This document shows positions 1 to 5,880 of a stretch of 7,815 bases of DNA, piece after piece (within the stretch, counting starts at the first letter, position 1; the number at the start of each line of letters is the position of its first letter). A model generated the notes under the pieces. That model did not search any database. It was given only the letters and a program-made list of their open reading frames with translations, and was not told where the DNA came from. The stretch comes from an uncultured Prevotellaceae bacterium (GTDB taxonomy: Bacteria > Bacteroidota > Bacteroidia > Bacteroidales > Bacteroidaceae): assembly GCA_947176655.1 (NCBI GenBank), contig CAMWRK010000095.1, positions 1 through 7,815 on the forward strand, read 5' to 3'. A program made the translations under genes and the position numbers.

Positions 1-4
1 CAAA

Positions 5-79
5 GGGCGATTAGCGCAGCTGGTTCAGAGCATCTGCCTTACAAGCAGAGGGTCGGCGGTTCGAATCCGTCATCGCCCA
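5..79 (+). tRNA. tRNA-Val (anticodon TAC)
   Basis: The sequence folds as a standard cloverleaf. The 7-bp acceptor stem is GGGCGAT at 5-11 with ATCGCCC at 72-78, and the discriminator base is A79. The anticodon stem TCTGC/GCAGA encloses the loop CTTACAA, giving anticodon TAC, which reads GUA and related valine codons. The T arm GGCGG-TTCGAAT-CCGTC is intact with one G-T pair. The bases after A79 are CAC, so the 3' CCA is not encoded and must be added after processing. The sequence resembles the tRNA-Val(UAC) of other bacteria as I remember it. tRNA-Arg follows 13 bases later and is probably on the same transcript. Confidence 0.95.
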
Positions 80-92
80 CACGCATGAGGAT

Positions 93-166
93 GGCTCCTT
101 AGCTCAACTGAATAGAGCATTTGACTACGGATCAAAAGGTTGCAGGTTTGAATCCTGCAGGAGTCA
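93..166 (+). tRNA. tRNA-Arg (anticodon ACG)
   Basis: The acceptor stem is GGCTCCT (93-99) paired with AGGAGTC (159-165), with discriminator A166. The anticodon stem TTTGA/TCAAA encloses CTACGGA, so the anticodon is ACG. In bacteria this A34 is normally deaminated to inosine by TadA so that the tRNA reads CGU, CGC and CGA. The T arm GCAGG-TTTGAAT-CCTGC is perfect. The bases after A166 are CAA, so CCA is not encoded. It lies 13 bases after tRNA-Val and just before a terminator hairpin, so it is the last gene of this tRNA unit. Confidence 0.95.
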
Positions 167-170
167 CAAA

Positions 171-213
171 GAGAGAGGAACAGGACGATAGAGTTTGTTC
201 CTCTCTCTCTTTA
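171..213 (+). terminator. Intrinsic terminator of the tRNA unit
   Basis: A perfect 12-bp inverted repeat, GAGAGAGGAACA (171-182) and TGTTCCTCTCTC (196-207), has a 13-base loop. It is followed by the pyrimidine-rich TCTCTTTAT. It starts five bases after tRNA-Arg, so it is best read as the terminator of the tRNA transcript. The U-tract is interrupted, which lowers certainty. It may also back up termination of the convergent minus-strand gene. Confidence 0.7.
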
Positions 214-221
214 TGTATGCA

Positions 222-260
222 CAAAATAAAGGCGGTGCATCCCGGAAAGACACACCGCCT
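222..260 (-). terminator. Intrinsic terminator of the minus-strand Spy-like gene
   Basis: The inverted repeat AGGCGGTG (230-237) / CACCGCCT (253-260) forms an 8-bp GC-rich stem with a 15-base loop. On the minus strand the stem is followed directly by TTATTTTGT (229-221), a good U-rich tail. It lies 35 bases beyond the stop codon of the minus-strand gene and is oriented to terminate it. Confidence 0.75.
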
Positions 261-294
261 CTGCCATAAAGTTATGGTCGACTGTCCAATAGTC

Positions 295-786
295 TCACTG
301 CTTTCTGTCCTTCTTATGACCAGGCATAGGCTTGCCGAGCATGCCCTTGCCATGCTTCTGACCGTTATGGAACTGTCCGTTACCACGGCCTTTCCCTGAC
401 TGCAACATGCGGGACGCCTGACGGGGAGGCAACATCTTGCGGAATTTGGCATAATACTTTTCGTTCAAATCAACCAAAGCCTTGCGACAGGCGAAACGGT
501 TCTTCATATTTGCATCCATTTCAGCCTCCGTCAACTCCGTGCCTTTCCGTTCCTTCGCAACGTGATACTTTGCACGGACAGCCTTCACCTCCTGACGATA
601 TTCGTTCAAGAGAGTTTTGAAAGCCTCACGGTCTTCCTGCTTCAACTCAAAGTGCATACCGCCCTTCTTCTTGTGCACTGCGCTATGTTTGCACTTCCCG
701 CACTTCGTAGTGTCCGATTCGTGAGCCTGCTGCGCACCGGCAGCAAGTGTCATGCCCATGAGCAATAGAAACAACAACTTTTTCAT
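295..786 (-). CDS. Exported Spy/CpxP-like small protein with CxxC motif and basic His/Gly/Lys tail
   Basis: This encodes a 163-residue protein. Residues 1-19 form a signal peptide (MKKLLFLLLMGM start, AAGAQ cleavage region), so it should be periplasmic or envelope-associated. Two cysteines follow as CGKC (29-32) with nearby histidines. A mostly helical, charged region (about 46-130) contains LNEYRQEVKAV (60-70) and LNEKYYAKFRKM (107-118). The tail (131-163) is rich in Gly, Lys, His and Met. The helical part visibly resembles the protein encoded from 7382 (LTEQEAKAFF, NEYKDKQRQI, LDSAYYRKL), so I read it as a Spy/CpxP/LTxxQ-type envelope-stress protein. The CxxC and tail suggest metal binding, which is inference. 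It is transcribed alone, away from pfkA, and ends in its own terminator. A sigma-type motif lies at 849-874 upstream. The exact function is unknown. Confidence 0.85.
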   Translation of the reverse strand: MKKLLFLLLMGMTLAAGAQQAHESDTTKCGKCKHSAVHKKKGGMHFELKQEDREAFKTLLNEYRQEVKAVRAKYHVAKERKGTELTEAEMDANMKNRFACRKALVDLNEKYYAKFRKMLPPRQASRMLQSGKGRGNGQFHNGQKHGKGMLGKPMPGHKKDRKQ

Positions 787-848
787 AACTTAACTGTGAT
801 TTACAATGATTTGGTTAAACATTCGTTTCTAACATCGTCTGTTTTTGT

Positions 849-874
849 GACAGAGACAAACAGAAATGGTTTAA
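849..874 (-). promoter_or_regulatory. Candidate ECF-type promoter TTAAACC-N15-TGTC for the minus-strand Spy-like gene
   Basis: Read on the minus strand, TTAAACC (874-868) is followed by a 15-base spacer and TGTC (852-849). The identical arrangement occurs upstream of the ECF sigma gene at 6300-6325. The layout fits the general ECF architecture of a -35 box with an AAC core and a GTC-type -10 box. The TGTC box ends 62 bases before the start codon at 786, a reasonable leader length. No convincing TAnnTTTG box for the housekeeping sigma factor was found on this strand. The assignment is inferred from the shared motif. Confidence 0.5.
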
Positions 875-904
875 TGCACATGCAACGAAATAACATGCCG
901 TTTA

Positions 905-936
905 TTTTGCCGGAATATTGCTTATTCGTATATTTG
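905..936 (+). promoter_or_regulatory. pfkA promoter, Bacteroidota housekeeping type
   Basis: TTTG at 906-909 is separated by 19 bases from TATATTTG at 929-936. This is a full match to the Bacteroidota -33/-7 consensus TTTG-N19-21-TAnnTTTG used by the housekeeping sigma factor of this phylum. Transcription would begin near 943, leaving a leader of about 27 bases before the ATG at 970. The position also argues against any upstream extension of the pfkA reading frame. Confidence 0.85.
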
Positions 937-969
937 CAACACAAAACGTCACTAATACATACTACACAC

Positions 970-1947
970 ATGCCAAAAATAAAGACCATAGGCATACTCA
1001 CCTCCGGAGGCGACTCTCCGGGCATGAATGCCGCCATACGCGCTGTCACACGCGCAGCCATAGCCAACGACATGAAGGTCAAGGCCATATACCGCGGATA
1101 TGACGGACTGGTAAACAATGAGATAAAGGACTTTACAACAGAGAACGTCAGCAACATCATCCAGCGTGGAGGCACCATACTGAAAACAGCGAGAAGCAAG
1201 GAGTTTACCACAGAGGAAGGACGCCGGAAAGCCCACGACAACATGGTGGCCAACAACATCGACGCCCTCATCGTAATAGGCGGCAACGGCAGTCTGACCG
1301 GCGCACGCATCTTTGCCGAAGAGTACGACGTGCCCTGCATAGGTTTGCCCGGAACCATAGACAACGACTTGAACGGCACAGATCTCACCATAGGCTATGA
1401 CACAACGCTGAACACCATAATGGAATGCGTGGACAAAATCCGCGACACAGCCAACAGCCATGAACGCATATTCTTCGTGGAGGTGATGGGACGCGACGCC
1501 GGATTTCTGGCACAGAACAGCGCCATCGCCGCAGGTGCCGAGGCAGCAATCATCCCCGAGGACAGCACAGGCGCCGACCAGTTGGAGATGTTCATAGGAC
1601 ACGGCATACGCAAAAGCAAGAAATCATGTATCGTACTGGTAAGCGAAAGCCCCAAATGCGGTGCCATGTACTATGCCGAACGCGTCAAAAGGGAATACCC
1701 GGAATACGATGTGCGCGTATCCATCCTTGGCCACCTCCAGCGCGGAGGCAGCCCCAGCGCCCAGGACAGGATACTGGCCAGCCGCCTGGGCGTGGGAGCC
1801 ATACAGGCTCTGACCGAGGGACAGAGAAACGTGATGATAGGCATCAGAAACGACGAAATCGTGTACGTGCCCTTCTCCAATGCCGTGAAGAGCGACAAAC
1901 CGTTGAAGAAAGAACTCATCAACGCTTTGGCCGTATTGTCCACATAA
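970..1947 (+). CDS. pfkA: ATP-dependent 6-phosphofructokinase
   Basis: This encodes a 325-residue cytoplasmic enzyme that phosphorylates fructose 6-phosphate to fructose 1,6-bisphosphate, the committed step of glycolysis. Family motifs are visible in order: TSGGDSPGMN (11-20), RGGT (66-69), TAR with R75, PGTIDND (127-133) with the catalytic Asp131, MGRDAG (173-178), and LGHLQRGGSPS near the C-terminus. Gly107 and Gly128 sit where pyrophosphate-dependent enzymes carry Asp and Lys, so ATP is the expected donor. Arg24, Arg28 and Arg66 match effector-site arginines 21, 25 and 54 of E. coli PfkA. The nucleotide loop reads GGNGS (104-108) instead of GGDGS; see findings. I chose the start at 970 because the frame upstream runs through the promoter and the family begins here. 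No Shine-Dalgarno is seen. The acyltransferase follows after 7 bases, suggesting an operon. Confidence 0.96.
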   Translation: MPKIKTIGILTSGGDSPGMNAAIRAVTRAAIANDMKVKAIYRGYDGLVNNEIKDFTTENVSNIIQRGGTILKTARSKEFTTEEGRRKAHDNMVANNIDALIVIGGNGSLTGARIFAEEYDVPCIGLPGTIDNDLNGTDLTIGYDTTLNTIMECVDKIRDTANSHERIFFVEVMGRDAGFLAQNSAIAAGAEAAIIPEDSTGADQLEMFIGHGIRKSKKSCIVLVSESPKCGAMYYAERVKREYPEYDVRVSILGHLQRGGSPSAQDRILASRLGVGAIQALTEGQRNVMIGIRNDEIVYVPFSNAVKSDKPLKKELINALAVLST

Positions 1948-1954
1948 GCCTGCC

Positions 1955-2767
1955 ATGCAACTGATAAACCTTGAAGCCGCCATAGCCGGCAAGGCTCCGC
2001 ACCTGCGAAAGAATATTCCCACATGGCTCATACGTATGGCCGAGCGGATAGTCTGCCAGGAAGAGATGAACGACATACTCACACGCCTCGGACATAACAA
2101 AGGTGCCGCCTTTGCCAAAGCCATGTCCGAGGACATGCACGTCACATACACTGTGCACGGCATGGAGAATCTGAAACGCGACGGGCACTACATGCTTGTA
2201 AGCAACCATCCACTCGGAGCATTCGACGGCATATCGTACATAGGGGTATTCGGCAGCTTTTTCCCGCACATCAAGGTCATTGTCAACGACCTGCTCATGT
2301 ACATAGATCCATTGCGGAGCGTATTCCTGCCCGTAAATACCATGGGGCGGCAGAAACGCGAGGACATGGCGGAACTGCAAAAGGCATACAATGACCCGGA
2401 GACGCAGCTCATCAGTTTTCCAGCCGGCTTCTGCTCCCGCTATATCGGAGGAAAGGTACAGGACATCGAGTGGAAAAAGAGTGTCATAAAACAGAGTGTA
2501 GAGGCAGGGCGCGATATCGTGCCAATATACTTTGACGGAAGAAACTCCATTGCCTTCTACGCCCTTGAATGGTTGCGGCGCAAGCTGGGAATAAAGTTCA
2601 ACATCGGTCTCATCCTGCTTCCGCGCCAGATGATAAAGACAGCACGCGGCAAACACTTCGGCATCTACATCGGAAAGCCCATACCATACCGCCACTTCGA
2701 CAAATCGCGTACCGACGAGGAGTGGGCACAGTGGCTCAGGGAGGAATGCTACAGACTGCGTCCATGA
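1955..2767 (+). CDS. LPLAT-family acyltransferase (lysophospholipid or glycine-lipid type)
   Basis: The 270-residue protein belongs to the PlsC/LPLAT superfamily, which transfers acyl chains from acyl-ACP or acyl-CoA to glycerolipid-type acceptors at the inner face of the membrane. The catalytic block is SNHPLGAFDG, with His85 and Asp91, an HX5D spacing instead of the classical HX4D. The later block FPAGFCSR (155-162) replaces the usual FPEGTRS. As I recall, both variants typify a Bacteroidota subgroup that includes GlsA, the O-acyltransferase of glycine-lipid synthesis in Bacteroides. I cannot tell GlsA from a phosphatidic acid-forming relative on sequence alone, so no symbol is given. The GNAT-type partner that accompanies GlsA (GlsB) is not next to it here. 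There is no signal peptide or clear membrane span. The start lies 7 bases after the pfkA stop. Confidence 0.85.
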   Translation: MQLINLEAAIAGKAPHLRKNIPTWLIRMAERIVCQEEMNDILTRLGHNKGAAFAKAMSEDMHVTYTVHGMENLKRDGHYMLVSNHPLGAFDGISYIGVFGSFFPHIKVIVNDLLMYIDPLRSVFLPVNTMGRQKREDMAELQKAYNDPETQLISFPAGFCSRYIGGKVQDIEWKKSVIKQSVEAGRDIVPIYFDGRNSIAFYALEWLRRKLGIKFNIGLILLPRQMIKTARGKHFGIYIGKPIPYRHFDKSRTDEEWAQWLREECYRLRP

Positions 2768-2872
2768 ACAACCATCTCTGTCCCACAGACACCACGAATG
2801 CCCGCACACAAGCCTCGAGAAACATTCGACACATGAATATCAAGCCTTTTCGTGCAAAATATCTGGTATCCG

Positions 2873-2904
2873 TGGTGCTTTTACACTTTTATTTCGTACC
2901 TTTG
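2873..2904 (+). promoter_or_regulatory. Probable rpsA promoter
   Basis: TACCTTTG at 2897-2904 matches the Bacteroidota -7 element TAnnTTTG exactly. The -33 region about 19-21 bases upstream is weak (TGGTG/GCTTTT around 2873-2882). Transcription would begin near 2911 and give a leader of about 80 bases. A position inside a 223-base gap before a highly expressed ribosomal gene supports the call. I see no convincing terminator for the upstream acyltransferase in 2768-2890, so readthrough from pfkA is possible. Confidence 0.6.
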
Positions 2905-2910
2905 CACCGC

Positions 2911-2990
2911 TTTTCCTGATACCGGTCAGGACTGGCAAGAGAGAAAATAACAATTATTGTTTCACCTTTAATTATTACCGTACACTTAGT
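2911..2990 (+). promoter_or_regulatory. rpsA 5' leader with small hairpin and AU-rich stretch
   Basis: The predicted leader starts with CCTGA-TACCGG-TCAGG (2915-2930), a 5-bp stem whose loop contains most of the palindrome ACCGGT. It continues into a very AT-rich stretch including the near-palindrome AACAAT-T-ATTGTT (2949-2961). There is no Shine-Dalgarno before the ATG. S1 represses its own mRNA through leader structure in gammaproteobacteria. Whether this leader does the same is inference. Confidence 0.4.
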
Positions 2991-4784
2991 ATGGCAGATT
3001 ACAAAAATGTAGCTCCCGTTGAAGGCTTCGATTGGGAAGCTTTCGAGAATGGCAGCACCGCCGAAGTAAGCCTTGAGGCTCAGGAGCAGGCTTACGCCGG
3101 AAGTATGAACAAAGTCGGTGACCACGACGTAGTGGATGGCACCGTAATTGCAATGAACAAGCGTGAGGTTGTCGTAAACATCGGCTTCAAGAGCGATGGC
3201 ATCATCCCCACCAGCGAGTTCCGTTACAACCCAGAACTGAAAGTCGGTGATACCGTAGAAGTATACATCGAAAACCAGGAAGACAAGAAAGGACAGCTCA
3301 TACTGTCTCACAAGAAGGCACGTGCCGTACGCTCATGGGATCGTGTCAATGAGGCTCTGAACAACGACGAGATTATCAAGGGCTATGTGAAGTGCCGCAC
3401 CAAGGGTGGCATGATTGTCGATGTATTCGGCATCGAGGCTTTCCTGCCCGGCTCTCAGATAGATGTCAAGCCCATCCGCGACTATGACATCTTCGTAGGC
3501 AAGACCATGGAGTTCAAGGTTGTGAAAATCAACCAGGAATACCGCAATGTTGTTGTCAGCCACAAGGCACTCATCGAAGCCGAGCTGGAGCAGCAGAAGC
3601 AGGAAATCATCGGCAAGCTGGAGAAGGGTCAGGTACTCGAGGGTACCGTCAAGAACATTACCTCCTACGGTGTATTCGTCGACTTGGGCGGTGTTGACGG
3701 TCTGATCCACATCACAGACCTCAGCTGGGGTCGCGTAAGCAATCCACGCGAGGTTGTCGAACTTGACCAGAAGATCAATGTCGTTATCCTGGACTTCGAC
3801 AACGAGAAGAAGCGCATAGCACTCGGCCTCAAGCAACTGACTCCCCATCCTTGGGACGCTTTGGACAGCGAGCTCAAGGTTGGCGACCACGTTAAGGGCA
3901 AGGTTGTCGTTATGGCCGACTACGGTGCATTTGTTGAGATCGCTCCCGGCGTAGAGGGTCTTATCCACGTAAGCGAGATGTCATGGAGCCAGCACCTGCG
4001 CAGCGCACAGGACTTCATGAAGGTAGGTGACGAGGTAGAGGCTGTTATCCTGACACTGGATCGCGACGAGCGCAAGATGTCTCTCGGCATCAAGCAATTG
4101 AAGGACGATCCATGGGAGAACATCGAGACCCGCTTCCCCATCGGCAGCAAGCACACAGCCAAGGTACGCAACTTCACCAATTTCGGCGTATTCGTAGAAA
4201 TCGAGGAAGGTGTGGACGGTCTGATTCACATCAGCGACCTCAGCTGGACCAAGAAAATCAAGCACCCCAGCGAGTTCACCAAGGTGGGCGAAACCATCGA
4301 GGTATGCGTACTGGAAATCGACAAGGCCAACCGTCGTCTGTCTCTCGGCCACAAGCAGCTGGAAGAGAATCCCTGGGACGTATTCGAGACTGTCTTCACA
4401 CAGGATTCCATCCACGAGGGCACCATCATCGAATTGCTGGACAAGGGTGCCGTTATTCAGCTTGAATACGGCGTAGAGGGCTTCGCCACTCCCAAGCACC
4501 TTGTCAAGGAGGACGGCACGCAGGCCAAGCTGAACGAGAAACTGCAGTTCAAGGTGATTGAGTTCAACAAGGACAGCAAACGCATCATCCTGAGCCACAG
4601 TCGTATCTTCGAGGACGCACAGCGCGCCGAAGCACGTGCTGAGAAAAAGGCTGCCAGTGCAGCACGCAAGTCTCAGACACGCAAGGAAGAGACTCCGGCC
4701 ATCCAGAACCAGGCAGCAAGCACCACCCTCGGCGACCTGGACGCTCTGGCAGAGTTGAAGGCCAAGATGCAGAAGGGCGAATAA
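2991..4784 (+). CDS. rpsA: 30S ribosomal protein S1
   Basis: The 597-residue protein binds mRNA on the 30S subunit and supports initiation, which matters in a phylum whose genes mostly lack Shine-Dalgarno sequences. Six S1 (OB-fold) repeats can be placed at about 47-108, 127-193, 213-282, 298-369, 385-456 and 471-537. Repeats 3 to 5 are the most canonical, with YGVFVDL, YGAFVEI and FGVFVEI followed by G-V-D/E-G-L-I-H and a D/E-L/M-SW motif. Repeats 1, 2 and 6 are divergent, as usual in bacterial S1. An acidic N-terminal segment (1-45) precedes repeat 1. A basic, Ala/Lys/Arg-rich segment (540-566) leads to a short helical C-terminus ending LAELKAKMQKGE. It is longer than the 557-residue E. coli protein, mostly at the two ends. 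Codon use is regular, as expected for high expression. Confidence 0.97.
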   Translation: MADYKNVAPVEGFDWEAFENGSTAEVSLEAQEQAYAGSMNKVGDHDVVDGTVIAMNKREVVVNIGFKSDGIIPTSEFRYNPELKVGDTVEVYIENQEDKKGQLILSHKKARAVRSWDRVNEALNNDEIIKGYVKCRTKGGMIVDVFGIEAFLPGSQIDVKPIRDYDIFVGKTMEFKVVKINQEYRNVVVSHKALIEAELEQQKQEIIGKLEKGQVLEGTVKNITSYGVFVDLGGVDGLIHITDLSWGRVSNPREVVELDQKINVVILDFDNEKKRIALGLKQLTPHPWDALDSELKVGDHVKGKVVVMADYGAFVEIAPGVEGLIHVSEMSWSQHLRSAQDFMKVGDEVEAVILTLDRDERKMSLGIKQLKDDPWENIETRFPIGSKHTAKVRNFTNFGVFVEIEEGVDGLIHISDLSWTKKIKHPSEFTKVGETIEVCVLEIDKANRRLSLGHKQLEENPWDVFETVFTQDSIHEGTIIELLDKGAVIQLEYGVEGFATPKHLVKEDGTQAKLNEKLQFKVIEFNKDSKRIILSHSRIFEDAQRAEARAEKKAASAARKSQTRKEETPAIQNQAASTTLGDLDALAELKAKMQKGE

Positions 4785-4804
4785 TCCCTTGCACGTTTAT
4801 ATCC

Positions 4805-4841
4805 GACAGTGTTCCGGGATAACGGAACGCTCCGGAATGTC
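4805..4841 (+). promoter_or_regulatory. Two overlapping, mutually exclusive hairpins after rpsA
   Basis: GTTCCG (4811-4816) can pair with CGGAAC (4823-4828). Alternatively TTCCGG (4812-4817) can pair with CCGGAA (4832-4837), and this stem extends through GACA (4805-4808) with TGTC (4838-4841) across a GTG bulge. The two folds share the same left arm, so they exclude each other. Whether this is a regulatory switch or a 3' stabilising structure of the rpsA mRNA is unknown. Confidence 0.4.
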
Positions 4842-4846
4842 ACACG

Positions 4847-4884
4847 GAGGGACGGCCTTATACGGTCGTCCCTCTATCATTATC
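4847..4884 (+). terminator. Strong hairpin between rpsA and rnz, probable terminator or attenuator
   Basis: GAGGGACGGCC (4847-4857) pairs with GGTCGTCCCTC (4864-4874) over 11 bp, including one G-T pair, with loop TTATAC. The downstream tail TATCATTATC is only moderately U-rich, so termination may be partial. It lies 62 bases after the rpsA stop and 24 bases before the rnz start. No TAnnTTTG promoter was seen between it and rnz, so rnz may depend on readthrough. Confidence 0.6.
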
Positions 4885-4898
4885 ACCGACAAGAAACC

Positions 4899-5816
4899 AT
4901 GGAACCTATATCACTGTACATCCTGGGCTGCGGATCGGCCAAGCCCACACTGCGACACCTCCCATCGGCACAACTGCTGGAACTGAGGGGCAAATCATAC
5001 ATGATAGACTGCGGAGAGGGTGTACAGACAACCATGCAGAGAGCCGGACTTGCAATGTTGAAAGTGGGGCACATATTCATCAGCCACAACCACGGAGACC
5101 ACGTTTTCGGGCTTCCGGGACTGATAAGCACGATGGCCTTGCTCGGGCGCACCTCACAGTTGCACATACACGGTCCGGAAGAACTCTCCGCTTTTCTGGA
5201 GACAGTGCAAAAAATATATTGCGAGGCTATGGAGTACGAAGTAATCTTCCACCCCATACGCACGCGCGAACATTATCTTATATATGAAGACCGGAGTGCC
5301 GAAGTCTGGTCTATTCCGCTAAGGCATCGCATTCCGTGCTGCGGTTTCCTGTTCCGCGAAAAGCAGTCCCTGCCGCACATAAGGCGCGAAATGATAGACG
5401 CTTTCGGCATACCAGTCAGCCAGATAAACAACATCAAGGCCGGAGCATCGTGGACAACAGCCGACGGAACTGTCATTCCACACGAAAGACTTACCATACC
5501 TGCCATTCCGGCAAAATCCTACGCATATTGCTCCGACACGAGGTTCACACCTGGATTGGCAAAAATCATACAGGGTGTCAACCTGCTGTATCACGAAGCG
5601 ACCTTTGCCAATGAACATCTTACACAGGCCGAAAGAACAATGCACTCCACAGCACGGGAGGCAGCTATGACGGCAAAAGCGGCCAATGCGGGCAAACTCG
5701 TCATCGGACATTATTCTGCCCGTATCAAAGACGAACATGCGCTCCTAAACGAGGCCAAGGACGTGTTTGCGAATACTATTTTAGCCCGCGAGGGACTTCG
5801 AATTGACATTTTGTAG
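4899..5816 (+). CDS. rnz: Ribonuclease Z (tRNA 3' processing endonuclease)
   Basis: The 305-residue enzyme belongs to the metallo-beta-lactamase fold and cuts pre-tRNA just after the discriminator base, giving the end to which CCA is added. The zinc motif SHNHGDH supplies His63, His65, Asp67 and His68. Other RNase Z landmarks are LGCGSAKPT (9-17), IDCGEG (36-41), the YCSDTR segment with a metal-binding Asp, HEATF, and GHYSAR near the C-terminus. Length is normal for the bacterial form. I placed the start at MEPISLYILGCG because an in-frame extension to 4809 would run through the intergenic hairpin and is not family-like. It follows rpsA on the same strand. The function fits the two tRNAs in the window, neither of which encodes CCA. 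Confidence 0.95.
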   Translation: MEPISLYILGCGSAKPTLRHLPSAQLLELRGKSYMIDCGEGVQTTMQRAGLAMLKVGHIFISHNHGDHVFGLPGLISTMALLGRTSQLHIHGPEELSAFLETVQKIYCEAMEYEVIFHPIRTREHYLIYEDRSAEVWSIPLRHRIPCCGFLFREKQSLPHIRREMIDAFGIPVSQINNIKAGASWTTADGTVIPHERLTIPAIPAKSYAYCSDTRFTPGLAKIIQGVNLLYHEATFANEHLTQAERTMHSTAREAAMTAKAANAGKLVIGHYSARIKDEHALLNEAKDVFANTILAREGLRIDIL

Positions 5817-5825
5817 CAGAAAACC

Positions 5826-5856
5826 TTGTGCATATAAAATAAAAACGCTACTTTTG
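5826..5856 (+). promoter_or_regulatory. Promoter of the short CTD-like gene
   Basis: TACTTTTG at 5849-5856 matches the -7 consensus TAnnTTTG. TTGTG at 5826-5830 is a near match to the -33 box at proper spacing. The -7 box lies inside the inverted repeat AACGC (5844-5848) / GCGTT (5856-5860), and the 8-base palindrome CGTTAACG (5857-5864) covers the expected start of transcription. The leader would be about 18 bases. Confidence 0.75.
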
Positions 5857-5880
5857 CGTTAACGAAACTTAGAAAACCGG

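Noticed and set aside
839..863. Inverted repeat CTGTTT-N13-AAACAG between the divergent genes
   Set aside because: It is short and overlaps the spacer of the candidate sigma promoter. With no second copy in the window I cannot separate it from chance.
796..969. N-terminal extension of pfkA from an upstream in-frame ATG
   Set aside because: The extension would contain the perfect promoter elements at 906-936 and adds 58 residues not found in PFKs.
952..1602. A 216-codon minus-strand open frame opposite pfkA
   Set aside because: The composition (Cys, Val, Tyr, His-rich) is that of antisense translation of a real gene. It also crosses the pfkA promoter region without a start context of its own.
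1919..2809. A 296-codon open frame on the minus strand opposite the acyltransferase
   Set aside because: It covers a gene with clear acyltransferase motifs, shows no recognisable domain, and spans the pfkA end and an intergenic region. It is a shadow frame.
2795..2828. Inverted repeat CGAATG/CATTCG after the acyltransferase as a terminator
   Set aside because: It has only 6 bp with a 22-base loop and no U-tract, so it is unlikely to terminate.
2764..2919. A 51-codon open frame whose ATG overlaps the acyltransferase stop (ATGA)
   Set aside because: The overlap is suggestive of coupling and the end is hydrophobic, but the frame runs through the rpsA -7 element and resembles nothing known. Support is too weak to annotate.
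4809..4898. N-terminal extension of RNase Z by 30 residues
   Set aside because: It would be encoded by the intergenic hairpins, and the family begins at the MEPISLYILGCG position.
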